A DNA stretch of 64,000 bases from Methylotenera_A sp040079935 (GCA_040079935.1 JBEBJI010000005.1:43426-107425), one strand, 5' to 3'; counted from the stretch's first letter, positions 50,257-58,698 are shown. Numbers and translations: made by a program. The notes: generated from the sequence alone by a model not told the origin.

Positions 50257-52101
50257 CTATTTATATTCAATCAAATTAAATTCGAATCTTTCCATAGGCG
50301 TTATTTTTGCATCGGCAGCTTTTTCAGTCGCCATTTTAAGCGCCTCTTCATCCATTTGTCTTAATTTCTCTTCTTTTTTGGCGTTGAGTTGCGCTTCTTT
50401 AAGCTCTAACATCGCTAATTTTTTTTCGTCGAGTTGAATCACTTCAGCCGATTTCAATTCTTCTTGTGCAACACTTTTTAGCATAAGTAATTCTTCGATC
50501 ACGTTTTTATGGAAGCCGACGCGCACTTCTAAGCGACTGTTGTATATTAAGTCATCCAAGTAGACCAGCGCGGCAGGCGTGCCCCAAGCTTGTTGCAAGC
50601 CTGCTGTAATGCGCGGGAATGATTCTAAGCTATGATTCAGGTCATTTTCGGATTTAGAAAATTCAGCAATTTGCACATTAAAATACTCTTTGCATTCCAG
50701 TGCTGTTTGTTCATACACCGCTTGTAAGTTCTCCTTTGCCAATAAATCCAGTAAAAACATCCAAATCGTTACCGATTGTTTTGGGAATTCGAGTAAATGG
50801 TTTTGCAGTAATTGAATGGCTAAGCTTGTGCGCCCATGAGATAAAAACACGTCAGCGTGATCCAGCACATTGTGCTCAGAATTAAACTCTTCGACTGAAA
50901 ATGGCACAACTTCATTTATAAAATCACTAGGTGTTTCGGCAGATTTTTTATCGTCGCTGTTTATTTTCTGGCTAAAATCAGCATCTGAGTCAAGCTCAAA
51001 AATGTAGTTGTCTGTATCAAATTTATCTAAATTAGCACTAGTATGATTGGTGTTTTCCCACTCTAGCTGGGCAGTTTCAAGCTGTTGTGCTTGGCGACGG
51101 CGACGCAATTTATCGGCAACGGTGTAGCTAACAATTAAAAGCAAGCCACCCAATACATAGCCTAGCCAGTCGACCATATTTTTAAATAACTTAGCTTCTG
51201 CAAGTTGTTCAGTTTTAAGTGTGTTTTCGGTTTTTAGTTTTTTGTTATCCAGCACCAAAGAATTGAGTTGCTTTTCTAAATGGGCGAGGCGATGGCTCAT
51301 CACTGTTGCTTCATCTAGCGCGTCAGTATTGGCTGTCAGCGCTTGTGGCGCAGTTTCTGGTGTGAAATGCAACATTCTATCTAGGCGAAGTTCTGCGCCG
51401 CCCAAACTCATTGCATCGCCAGCAGAAATGCTTAAGCGTGGCTTGTTTTCAGGTGCGGTATTATTCGTAGAGCTAGGCGTAGCCAGCTCCGCAGGCTTAT
51501 CGGAATTATAGCCAGCAGTTAATACAATGTTCCCATTAGATTTGTTGCTATTTTTACGTTTTTTAGTAGATGCTTTTTTTGTAGGGCTTGCGGCCACTTT
51601 CACAGTTTGTTGTTGAATGGGCGCTTTTACAACAAGACTTTCTTTCTCTGCTTGAAATTCACCACTGTTACTCGGCAACTCTTCAGCAGCAGTTTCAAGC
51701 TCTGCGGTTAAAATCGGATCCAGCAATAATACGTAATCTCGACGCATATTGATGTCGCATTCTGCCATTACCGATAAATTAACAATCGGCTCATTAATGA
51801 TTTGATTGGTGGTAACTGTCAAAATCGCGACATCTTCGACAGCTTTTGATAATTTAAAATTTGCGCTATTTAATTGATTTTCAGCGCTGGAATCATTAAT
51901 TACTTTAAAACAAGTACTATCTTTTAGCTCACCAGCACCCTGAATTTGTATGCTCGCACGCAAGGGTTGACCAAGATGCGATTTAACATCAATATTACCT
52001 AAACCCAGCGCCAATGCTTGGCTTTGCGTGCCTACGGCGAGCATGGTTAATGCGGTAATAACCGCTTGCTTAAGTGTATAATTGTTTTGCATATCGTTCA
52101 C
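50257..52101 (-). CDS. fimV: FimV-family pilus assembly/polar hub protein
   Basis: 614 residues. A signal peptide (LKQAVITALTMLAVGTQSQA) precedes the FimV N-terminal domain, ALGLGNIDVKSHLGQPLRAS. A low-complexity region, a coiled-coil (LAHLEKQLNSLVLDNKKLK) and one membrane helix (WLGYVLGGLLLIVSYTVADK) follow. The C-terminal TPR-like domain (LDHADVFLSHGRTSLAIQLL) is paralogous to the end of the gene at 30685-32043. FimV organises type IV pilus and polar functions in Pseudomonas. The C-terminus extends in a long charged, coiled-coil-like tail. The gene is convergent with ubiA. Confidence 0.88.
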   Translation of the reverse strand: MNDMQNNYTLKQAVITALTMLAVGTQSQALALGLGNIDVKSHLGQPLRASIQIQGAGELKDSTCFKVINDSSAENQLNSANFKLSKAVEDVAILTVTTNQIINEPIVNLSVMAECDINMRRDYVLLLDPILTAELETAAEELPSNSGEFQAEKESLVVKAPIQQQTVKVAASPTKKASTKKRKNSNKSNGNIVLTAGYNSDKPAELATPSSTNNTAPENKPRLSISAGDAMSLGGAELRLDRMLHFTPETAPQALTANTDALDEATVMSHRLAHLEKQLNSLVLDNKKLKTENTLKTEQLAEAKLFKNMVDWLGYVLGGLLLIVSYTVADKLRRRRQAQQLETAQLEWENTNHTSANLDKFDTDNYIFELDSDADFSQKINSDDKKSAETPSDFINEVVPFSVEEFNSEHNVLDHADVFLSHGRTSLAIQLLQNHLLEFPKQSVTIWMFLLDLLAKENLQAVYEQTALECKEYFNVQIAEFSKSENDLNHSLESFPRITAGLQQAWGTPAALVYLDDLIYNSRLEVRVGFHKNVIEELLMLKSVAQEELKSAEVIQLDEKKLAMLELKEAQLNAKKEEKLRQMDEEALKMATEKAADAKITPMERFEFNLIEYK

Positions 52102-52305
52102 CTGCCTATCGTTAAGTAGCTCTTATTATTTTTACTTTTCAGTTTGACCATGATGACTCATAAAGTAATTTGAGCAATTCGCGTGCCAACTATTAACTTA
52201 TCGGCAAATTAACTAAAATAGTGAGTTATTTTATACAAAATTACCTCAATTATTAAGACGCATCAAAATCAACAATAAAATCTATCATTAATCTGCCCTT
52301 GGCAA

Positions 52306-52335
52306 TTGACAAGCCTTTGTTCAAAAGCATATAAT
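52306..52335 (+). promoter_or_regulatory. Sigma-70 promoter for rplM-rpsI
   Basis: -35 TTGACA (52306-52311) and -10 TATAAT (52330-52335), both perfect, with an 18-bp spacer. The start point would be about 35 bp before the rplM ATG at 52378. A strong promoter fits a ribosomal protein operon. The rest of the fimV-rplM spacer (52102-52300) is AT-rich, with no further features seen. Confidence 0.88.
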
Positions 52336-52377
52336 CCGCCCTCTTGTTTTTAATAGCAACACATTGGGTAGTTAGAT

Positions 52378-52821
52378 ATGAATATTTTCTCTGGAAAAAC
52401 CTTTTCGGCTAAATCGCACGAAGTACAACGCGATTGGTTTGTAATCGACGCAACAGATTTGGTGCTAGGCCGTTTGGCCAGCGCTTGCGCGCACCGTTTA
52501 CGTGGTAAACATAAAACCATTTACACGCCGCACACAGATACTGGTGATTACATTGTGATTATTAATGCCGACAAAATGAAAGTGACTGGCGCTAAGGCTG
52601 AAGGTAAGCTTTACCACAGCCACTCTGGTTACCCAGGCGGCATCAGCACCACTACATTTGCGAAAATGCAAGATAAGTTTCCTGGTCGCGCACTAGAAAA
52701 AGCAGTAAAAGGTATGTTGCCAAAAGGTCCATTGGGCTACGCAATGATTAAAAAAATGAAAGTGTATGCGGGCGATAAACATGAGCACGCGGCACAACAA
52801 CCAAAAGCATTGACTATTTAA
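52378..52821 (+). CDS. rplM: 50S ribosomal protein L13
   Basis: 147 residues, slightly longer than the usual 142, because the N-terminus MNIFSGKTFSAKSHEVQRDW has a few extra residues before the typical KTFSAK start; no other ATG is nearby. HRLRGKHKTIYTPHTDTGDY and the GGISTTTFAKM stretch are diagnostic. L13 is an early assembly protein. It is followed by rpsI, as in most bacteria. Confidence 0.97.
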   Translation: MNIFSGKTFSAKSHEVQRDWFVIDATDLVLGRLASACAHRLRGKHKTIYTPHTDTGDYIVIINADKMKVTGAKAEGKLYHSHSGYPGGISTTTFAKMQDKFPGRALEKAVKGMLPKGPLGYAMIKKMKVYAGDKHEHAAQQPKALTI

Positions 52822-52831
52822 GGCTATATAA

Positions 52832-53224
52832 ATGATTGGTAAATATAATTATGGTACAGGTCGCCGCAAAAGCTCAGTAGCGCGCGTGTTTATGAAAGTT
52901 GGTAAAGGCAATATCGTGGTAAACGATAAACCTGTGGACGAATATTTCTCACGCGTAACAGCGCGTATGATTTTGCGTCAACCGCTAGAATTAACGAATA
53001 ATCTGACTAGCTTCGATATTATGATTAATGTCATTGGTGGCGGTGAATCTGGTCAAGCAGGTGCAGTGCGTCACGGCATTACGCGTGCGTTAATCGATCA
53101 CGATGCAACTCTTAAAAGCGCGTTATCACAAGCCGGTTTCGTTACACGTGATGCACGTGAAGTAGAACGTAAAAAAGTGGGTTTACGCAAAGCGCGTCGT
53201 CGTAAACAGTTCTCTAAACGCTAA
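52832..53224 (+). CDS. rpsI: 30S ribosomal protein S9
   Basis: 130 residues: YNYGTGRRKSSVARVFMKVG at the start and the family ending KKVGLRKARRRKQFSKR, whose C-terminal Arg reaches the P-site tRNA. It follows rplM by 10 bp, in the standard rplM-rpsI order, and is followed by a terminator. Confidence 0.98.
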   Translation: MIGKYNYGTGRRKSSVARVFMKVGKGNIVVNDKPVDEYFSRVTARMILRQPLELTNNLTSFDIMINVIGGGESGQAGAVRHGITRALIDHDATLKSALSQAGFVTRDAREVERKKVGLRKARRRKQFSKR

Positions 53225-53240
53225 TTGGCGCTTGAGGTTG

Positions 53241-53267
53241 AAAAAGGTCGCGTTAGCGGCCTTTTTT
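53241..53267 (+). terminator. Rho-independent terminator of rplM-rpsI
   Basis: AAAAAGGTCGC (53241-53251), loop GTTA and GCGGCCTTTTT (53256-53266) form a stem with one G-U pair, followed by a T-run. It lies 17 bp after the rpsI stop and ends that operon before argC. Confidence 0.9.
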
Positions 53268-53301
53268 TATTTAATACGTTAAGTTTGTTATCATTAAGGC
53301 T

Positions 53302-54354
53302 ATGGCAAATAAAAAATTAAAAATTGGCATTGTTGGCGGCACTGGTTATACGGGTGTTGAGTTGTTGCGTCTGTTGGCATTGCATCCGCATGCAGAATTG
53401 GCCTGTATTACCTCGCGCGGTGAAGCGGGTTTGCCTGTGGCCGATATGTTCCCCAGCTTGCGTGGCTTTGTGGATTTGAAATTTAGCGACCCCGCAACGG
53501 CCAATTTAAGCGCATGCGACGTGGTGTTTTTTGCAACGCCGCATGGCGTGGCCATGAGTCAGGCAGAAGCTTTGTTAAAAGCGAAGGTCAAAATTATCGA
53601 TTTAGCGGCCGATTTTAGGTTGCAAGATATCGCCGCTTTTGAAAAATGGTACAAAATGCCACACACCTGCGCCGATATTCTTAAAGATGCGGTGTATGGC
53701 ATTCCAGAACTTTATCGGGAACACATTAAAAGCGCCAAGGTGATTGGCAACCCAGGTTGTTATCCGACGACGGTTTTATTGGGTTTGGCGCCATTATTGG
53801 AGCAAGGTTTAATCGATTTTTCTGTGCCAATTATTGCAGATAGCAAATCGGGTGTTTCGGGCGCTGGCAGAAAAGCTGAAGTGGCGACACTATTTGCGGA
53901 AGCTTCGGATAACATGAAAGCTTATGGTGTGGCGGGTCATCGGCATCACCCAGAAATTCACGCGCAGATTAGTCAAATTGCAGGAAAAAAAGTCGATTTT
54001 ATTTTCGTACCGCACTTGGTGCCGATGATACGCGGCATGCTTTCGACCATTTACGTGAAACTTTCAGCTAAAGCCAATGGTCTTGATTGTCAGGCACTGT
54101 TTGAAAAACGTTATGCGAATGAGCAATTTGTTGATGTATTGCCTGCGGGTAATATGCCAGAAACGCGCTCTGTCCGAGGCTCTAACCAATTACGCATTGC
54201 TTTGCAAGGCCAAGCTAACACGGGCTATTTAACCATTGTCGTAGTGCAAGATAACTTGGTAAAGGGAGCGGCAGGGCAAGCGGTGCAAAATATGAATATT
54301 ATGTTTGGTTTAGTAGAAAATGCCGGTTTAACAATCGTGCCGCTGTTGCCATAA
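53302..54354 (+). CDS. argC: N-acetyl-gamma-glutamyl-phosphate reductase
   Basis: 350 residues. It reduces N-acetylglutamyl phosphate to the semialdehyde with NADPH in arginine synthesis. The Rossmann motif is KIGIVGGTGYTGVELLRLLA, and the catalytic Cys is in VIGNPGCYPTTVLLGLAPL. AGHRHHPEIHAQI holds the conserved His. It lies after the rpsI terminator, with its own promoter in the 35-bp gap or upstream. Confidence 0.97.
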   Translation: MANKKLKIGIVGGTGYTGVELLRLLALHPHAELACITSRGEAGLPVADMFPSLRGFVDLKFSDPATANLSACDVVFFATPHGVAMSQAEALLKAKVKIIDLAADFRLQDIAAFEKWYKMPHTCADILKDAVYGIPELYREHIKSAKVIGNPGCYPTTVLLGLAPLLEQGLIDFSVPIIADSKSGVSGAGRKAEVATLFAEASDNMKAYGVAGHRHHPEIHAQISQIAGKKVDFIFVPHLVPMIRGMLSTIYVKLSAKANGLDCQALFEKRYANEQFVDVLPAGNMPETRSVRGSNQLRIALQGQANTGYLTIVVVQDNLVKGAAGQAVQNMNIMFGLVENAGLTIVPLLP

Positions 54355-54360
54355 TTTATT

Positions 54361-54723
54361 ATGAGACCAGTTGACCGTAGAGTGCGCAATCATTTTGGTC
54401 TTACCGCAAGACGCGTTACGGTGCGTTCGCAGCGACCGTGGTATTTTCGCATTTTGCTAGCCATTTTGTGCGTAGCTTTAGGGTATGCAATTGCGTATTG
54501 GATGTTGCGCGACACTGAGAACATTCGCGAAAAATTGCAGCAAACAAAGCTTGATAATAAAGAGTTAGAAATTAAGTTGGTGGGCGCGCAGCGCGAGCTG
54601 CAAGTAGAGCTGGCAACCAATAATACCCTTGCCAAAGAGCTTGCAAGCGTTCAAGATGAGAACATTAAGATAAAAGAAGACTTATTCTTTTACAAAAATA
54701 TGGTGAGTAAACGGGCAAGGTGA
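54361..54723 (+). CDS. Short single-pass membrane coiled-coil protein (DUF6776-like, C-terminus missing)
   Basis: 120 residues. After a basic N-terminus (RPVDRRVRNHFGLTARRVTV) comes one helix, RILLAILCVALGYAIAYWML, then a coiled-coil of about 60 residues (EKLQQTKLDNKELEIKL), ending in LFFYKNMVSKRAR and a TGA stop. It recalls the N-terminal half of the uncharacterised DUF6776 family, which normally continues after a DLAFF-type helix for about 100 more residues. Here the frame stops soon after DLFFYKN. It could be a truncation or a short family variant. The start is 6 bp after argC, and bactofilin follows after 27 bp. Confidence 0.6.
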   Translation: MRPVDRRVRNHFGLTARRVTVRSQRPWYFRILLAILCVALGYAIAYWMLRDTENIREKLQQTKLDNKELEIKLVGAQRELQVELATNNTLAKELASVQDENIKIKEDLFFYKNMVSKRAR

Positions 54724-54750
54724 GTTACTCAGAAACGGTTAGGAAAGCGA

Positions 54751-55134
54751 ATGTTTTTTAAAAAAGCCAACAAAATTGATAACCGCATCGACACCTTAGT
54801 TGGTGCAGATACGCGCATAGAAGGCGATTTGTTCTTTAGTGGCGGTTTGCGCGTCGATGGTGCAATTCGCGGCAATGTCGCCGAGCAAAATGGCAACCCA
54901 AGCACGCTGATAATCAGCGAGCACGGCAAGATTGAAGGCGCGGTAAGCGCCGCTAAAATCGTGCTCAATGGCAAAGTCATCGGCACGGTAAAATCGAGTC
55001 ATTTTATCGAGCTGCAAACTAAGGCACGCATCACTGGCGATTTATATTACAAATCACTAGAAATGCATACTGGCGCGGTGATAGAAGGAAAATTAGTCTA
55101 TTTGGGCGATGGCGTGCCAGAAGACGATCTTTAG
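54751..55134 (+). CDS. Bactofilin (polymer-forming cytoskeletal protein)
   Basis: 127 residues. The bactofilin core is a regular beta-helix: DTLVGADTRIEGDLFFSGGL, then RVDGAIRGNV, LIISEHGKIEGAVSAAKIVL, NGKVIGTVKSS and ARITGDLYYKSLEMHTGAVI. The N- and C-terminal tails are short, as in the small bactofilins. These proteins form filaments without nucleotide and often place cell-wall enzymes. The coiled-coil membrane protein before it is a candidate anchor, and the wall-related M23 and anmK genes are also in this neighbourhood. Confidence 0.93.
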   Translation: MFFKKANKIDNRIDTLVGADTRIEGDLFFSGGLRVDGAIRGNVAEQNGNPSTLIISEHGKIEGAVSAAKIVLNGKVIGTVKSSHFIELQTKARITGDLYYKSLEMHTGAVIEGKLVYLGDGVPEDDL

Positions 55135-55214
55135 AAGCAGGCCTTTAAATTTGAACATTCGCCCCCATGTTGAGTCATATTGAGAAGTAAAATTAAGAAG
55201 TTTAAGGAGCAAAA

Positions 55215-55580
55215 ATGAACACAGTAACCGATATCCCAGAAGTAGAAATGCCAACCCCGCTTATTTTTACTGATAACGCGGCAAAAAAAGTCAAAGAATT
55301 GATTGAAGAAGAAGGCTCGCCCGATTTGAAACTCCGCGTATTTGTTAGCGGCGGCGGCTGTTCTGGCTTTCAATACGGCTTTACGTTTGAAGAAGAAGTG
55401 AACGAAGACGACACGCAAGTGATGAAAGATACCGTGACTTTGCTCATCGACCCAATGAGTTTGCAATATCTCATGGGTGCAGAAATCGATTACACCGACA
55501 GCTTGCAAGGTTCACAATTTGTGATTCGTAACCCGCAAGCGCAATCTACTTGCGGCTGTGGCTCATCTTTCTCTGTTTAG
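55215..55580 (+). CDS. erpA: Iron-sulfur cluster insertion protein ErpA
   Basis: 121 residues of the A-type carrier family. The three cluster ligands are Cys in SGGGCSGFQYGFTF and the two Cys of QSTCGCGSSFSV at the C-terminus. The sequence resembles ErpA more than IscA because of the long N-terminus and this C-terminal form. It hands 4Fe-4S clusters to target enzymes. A terminator follows. Confidence 0.95.
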   Translation: MNTVTDIPEVEMPTPLIFTDNAAKKVKELIEEEGSPDLKLRVFVSGGGCSGFQYGFTFEEEVNEDDTQVMKDTVTLLIDPMSLQYLMGAEIDYTDSLQGSQFVIRNPQAQSTCGCGSSFSV

Positions 55581-55595
55581 ATTCTAGAAATAATT

Positions 55596-55625
55596 AAAAA
55601 GGCCAAGCTTTTGCTTGGCTTTTTT
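55596..55625 (+). terminator. Terminator of erpA
   Basis: AAAAAGGCCAAGC, loop TTTT, GCTTGGCTTTTTT: a stem of at least 7 bp (GCCAAGC 55602-55608 with GCTTGGC 55613-55619), A/T-extended, and a T-run. It is about 15 bp after the erpA stop. Confidence 0.92.
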
Positions 55626-55657
55626 CGTTTTCATGACACATATTAAACTTAAAATAG

Positions 55658-55749
55658 ATGCTCTGAGAGGCAATGGCCCAGACCACCCCCTTTCAAACTC
55701 ACTTTATGAGTTTGATTCACCTTGTATCCATGCGGTCTGCAGGGCATGT
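55658..55749 (+). repeat. Palindromic intergenic repeat, long form (copy 2)
   Basis: It begins GATGCTCTGAGAGGCAATGG and ends GGTCTGCAGGGCATG, whose ends pair (ATGCTCTG with CAGGGCAT, CAGACC with GGTCTG). The inner stem is CAAACTCA-CTTTA-TGAGTTTG. The block GATTCACCTTGTATCCATGC is shared with the inverted copy at 11806-11894. It lies between erpA and the esterase gene. Confidence 0.75.
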
Positions 55750-55768
55750 TTTTTGAGGTTTTAAATAG

Positions 55769-56407
55769 ATGAAAAAAATCATTTTTTTACTGCTCATTGT
55801 GGTGGCCGCTTTAGCCATGGCTTGGAGCGGCAATGATGATGTTGAAAAACACGCCGCTATCCCGCAAGGCGCAACCGTGCTGGTGCTTGGCGATAGTTTA
55901 AGTTACGGCACAGGCGCAAATGCGGGCGAAGATTACCCAGCGCTACTCGCCAAAAGAACGGGTTGGAACATTATCAACGAGGGCATTCCTGGCGACACCT
56001 CAGAGGGCGGCTTGCAGCGTCTGCCAGCCTTGTTAGAAGCGCATCAGCCAAAATTGTTGATAGTAGAACTCGGCGGCAACGATTTGCTGCGCCAAGCGCC
56101 GCAAGCGGAGATTGTGCATAATCTTAAAACCATATTATCAATGGCTAAAACACAAGGCGCTTCAACTATTTTGGTGGCAATGCCCGAGATTAGCCCGCTA
56201 AAAGCTGCGGTGGGCAATCTGTCCGATCATCCTTTGTATGAAAATATTGCTAAAGAAACCGCCACACCATTAATTGCGGATGTGTTTTCAGATGTGCTTT
56301 CAGATAGAGATTTGAAATCAGACCAAATTCACGCCAATGCGCTTGGTTACCGCGTGATAAGTGATAAATTGTATGTGAAATTGCAAGAATTAGGCTATGT
56401 AAATTGA
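55769..56407 (+). CDS. SGNH/GDSL-type esterase (arylesterase/TesA-like)
   Basis: 212 residues. The N-terminal IIFLLLIVVAALAMAWSGND is a signal peptide or anchor, so it is periplasmic. Block I is VLVLGDSLSYGTGANAG (catalytic Ser). Block II is NEGIPGDTSEGGLQRLP, block III VELGGNDLLRQA and block V SDQIHANALGYRVI with the Asp and His. It resembles TesA/arylesterase (multifunctional lysophospholipase/thioesterase). It lies between two repeats. Confidence 0.93.
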   Translation: MKKIIFLLLIVVAALAMAWSGNDDVEKHAAIPQGATVLVLGDSLSYGTGANAGEDYPALLAKRTGWNIINEGIPGDTSEGGLQRLPALLEAHQPKLLIVELGGNDLLRQAPQAEIVHNLKTILSMAKTQGASTILVAMPEISPLKAAVGNLSDHPLYENIAKETATPLIADVFSDVLSDRDLKSDQIHANALGYRVISDKLYVKLQELGYVN

Positions 56408-56414
56408 TTTATAT

Positions 56415-56453
56415 ATGCTCTGCGAGGCACGTGGATATTGGGCTGCAGGGCAT
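56415..56453. repeat. Palindromic intergenic repeat, short form (copy 2)
   Basis: ATGCTCTGC (56415-56423) and GCAGGGCAT (56445-56453) pair with one G-U. The centre holds GAGGCACGTGGATATTGGGCT. The ends match those of the long form at 55658 and the core matches 27387-27428, so short and long forms look like one family. Confidence 0.7.
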
Positions 56454-56459
56454 GTATGA

Positions 56460-56705
56460 ATCTGGTCATTTCGATGAAAATCGGAATCCAGTGGCTTTAA
56501 GTAACATGTCGCTTTCGCGCGACTAGCGACCCTATTTCTTTTGCTTAGCCAAAAGAAATAGGGGAAAGAAAAGGCTACCCCGCTGCCGCTTCATCCTTCG
56601 TTCTTAGCGCCGCATCTGGGCGGCTGCGGAACTCGCGCTTTTCGCGCTCAAACAGTCCTCGCCGCTACCCATCTGCCGCTCAAGTCGAAGGCGCGGCAAA
56701 GGGGG
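56460..56705. repeat. Repeat-rich spacer with strong hairpin
   Basis: Three parts are seen. First, GTCATTTCGATGAAAATCGG then AATCCAGTG (about 56465-56493), a copy of the GTCATTCC/GGAATCC hairpin at 48628. Second, a perfect 14-bp stem CCCTATTTCTTTTG-CTTAGC-CAAAAGAAATAGGG (56530-56563). Third, a GC-rich stretch to 56700 (CGCTGCCGCTTCATCC, GCGGCTGCGG and so on) unlike the rest of the window. The second and third parts resemble a widespread intergenic sequence of Proteobacteria. No gene was found here. Confidence 0.6.
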
Positions 56706-57218
56706 TTAAAAACCATGGGGTGAATTATTGTTGAATAGATGCCAAGTTTCTTCGGCGGGAGTAAAGCTAGCATCAGGATTGATATTTCTTATAATATTTT
56801 CCCCAATGATTGGCGCAATCAGACTCCAAGAACAACAAAACGCACCAACATGAGCATCAAAGTTGGCCACTGGTTCAGTGTTTCTCTCTAGAAAGCGCTT
56901 TCTCGCTGAAAGCCTGTCACCGTCAAACCACCAAACTTCTATACCATTTTCTTTCAGTCTTTGAACCAAATCTAGACTTTGAGGAGGGAAGTTCCAATCA
57001 AGGACAATATCTTTTTTTTGGTCACGAAGATAATTCAGAAACGCACTTTCATTCGAACCATCTTCAAATTGATTCCAAATCTCTCGTATTTCAAGTGTAT
57101 CTAGTCCGCCACGCTCCATATCAACATAGAAATAATTTTTCTCTCTGCTGAGCCATTCTGCAAAAGTAGATTTACCAGAGCCTGGTAAGCCTGCAAATAA
57201 TGTCAACCTGTGGCACAT
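56706..57218 (-). CDS. P-loop NTPase/kinase of unknown substrate
   Basis: 170 residues. Walker A is GLPGSGKSTFAEWL and a possible catalytic Asp lies in IVLDWNFPP. The lid region has SARKRFLERNTEP (Arg-rich). This is the pattern of small AAA_33-type kinases (predicted phosphorylation of nucleosides, tRNA or small molecules). The substrate cannot be told. It lies just downstream of gltA on the same strand (22 bp) and could share its message, but looks like an accessory gene. Confidence 0.75.
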   Translation of the reverse strand: MCHRLTLFAGLPGSGKSTFAEWLSREKNYFYVDMERGGLDTLEIREIWNQFEDGSNESAFLNYLRDQKKDIVLDWNFPPQSLDLVQRLKENGIEVWWFDGDRLSARKRFLERNTEPVANFDAHVGAFCCSWSLIAPIIGENIIRNINPDASFTPAEETWHLFNNNSPHGF

Positions 57219-57240
57219 TTCAGTATACAGTGAACGGGAG

Positions 57241-58542
57241 TTATTTTCTTTTCTCTATCGGTACAAACTCACGTCTAGCTTCACCTGTATAAAGCTGTCT
57301 TGGGCGGCCAATTTTGTGTTCTGGGTCGCTATTCATCTCGCTCCATTGCGCTATCCAGCCTGCGGTGCGGGCGAGTGCGAAGATGGCGGTGAACATGGAG
57401 TTTGGAATGCCCATGGCGCGCATGACGATGCCGCTGTAAAAATCGACATTCGGGTAGAGTTTTTTGCTGACAAAATAGTCGTCTTCCAGCGCAATTTTTT
57501 CCAACTGCATGGCGAGTTTAAACATGGGGTCATCGTGCAAGCCAAGTTCATTCAGAACTTCGTAACAGGTTTTTTGCATGATGGCGGCACGTGGATCCAT
57601 GCTGCGATAAACACGGTGCCCAAAACCCATCAGGCGGAAATTGTCAGATTTATCTTTGGCGCGTTTAATAAATTCATCAATGCGCGAAATATCGCCAATT
57701 TCTTCTAGCATATCAAGTGTGGCCTCGTTTGCGCCGCCGTGCGCTGGCCCCCAAAGTGATGCAATGCCCGCCGCGATACTGGCAAACGGGTTCGCGCCGC
57801 TAGAACCAACTAGGCGAACGGTAGAAGTCGAAGCGTTTTGCTCGTGGTCGGCATGTAGAATTAAAATCTTCTCGAAAGCCCGCGCCAATACTGGATTTGG
57901 CGTATATTCCTCGCACGGTGTGGCAAACATCATGTGCATAAAGTTTTCAGCATAATTCAGCTTATTTTGCGGCTGCATAAACGGCTGACCAAGGTTGTAT
58001 TTGTAGCTCCAAGCCGCAATAGTGGGTATTTTTGCCAGCAAACGATGCGCAGAAATAGCGCGATGTTGCGGGTTATAAACATCCATGGCATCGAAATAGA
58101 ACGCTGACATACTGCCGACCACGCCAATCATTACCGCCATCGGGTGCGCATCGCGCCGAAAGCCGCGGAAAATGTTGCTGAGCTGATCGTGCAACATGGT
58201 ATGGCTGTTGATAATGCCAGTAAACTCGGCGATTTGTGCGGCATTTGGCAGCTCGCCATGCATCAGCAAATATGAGATTTCTAAAAAGTTGCAGTGCTCT
58301 GCTAGTTGTTCTATCGGGTACCCGCGATACAGCAATTGACCTTTTTCGCCATCAATAAACGTGATGTTCGATTGGCAGGCAGCGGTGGCCATAAAGCCTG
58401 GATCGTAAGTAAATACGCCGTGTTTGCCGAGGGTGCGAATGTCGATGACATCGTTACCCAACGTGCCAGAAAGTACTGGCAGCTCGATGGGTTTGGCTTC
58501 GTTATCGAAGGTGATGGTTGCTTTGGTCGGTTTTGTTGACAT
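57241..58542 (-). CDS. gltA: Citrate synthase
   Basis: 433 residues of the NADH-sensitive (type II) length class. The entry step of the TCA cycle condenses acetyl-CoA with oxaloacetate. The N-terminal GVFTYDPGFMATAACQSNIT and FIDGEKGQLLYRGYPIEQLA match. Active-site residues are His in LWGPAHGGANEATLDML, His in MGFGHRVYRSMDPRA, and Asp in NVDFYSGIVMRAMGI. In methylotrophs with incomplete TCA cycles it still supplies 2-oxoglutarate. The gene stands alone apart from the P-loop kinase. Confidence 0.97.
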   Translation of the reverse strand: MSTKPTKATITFDNEAKPIELPVLSGTLGNDVIDIRTLGKHGVFTYDPGFMATAACQSNITFIDGEKGQLLYRGYPIEQLAEHCNFLEISYLLMHGELPNAAQIAEFTGIINSHTMLHDQLSNIFRGFRRDAHPMAVMIGVVGSMSAFYFDAMDVYNPQHRAISAHRLLAKIPTIAAWSYKYNLGQPFMQPQNKLNYAENFMHMMFATPCEEYTPNPVLARAFEKILILHADHEQNASTSTVRLVGSSGANPFASIAAGIASLWGPAHGGANEATLDMLEEIGDISRIDEFIKRAKDKSDNFRLMGFGHRVYRSMDPRAAIMQKTCYEVLNELGLHDDPMFKLAMQLEKIALEDDYFVSKKLYPNVDFYSGIVMRAMGIPNSMFTAIFALARTAGWIAQWSEMNSDPEHKIGRPRQLYTGEARREFVPIEKRK

Positions 58543-58698
58543 AACTAACTCTTTATTAACGGTTATAGAGTGATTATACGCAATGAATTAGCGAAATGTT
58601 ACGCAACACAATGCAAAGATATAAGACTTTAAAATTTAGTTAATTTTTATTGCTCAAAATGAGGGCGCGAGTTGGTGCATAGCCTCGTAAAGAGGCAT

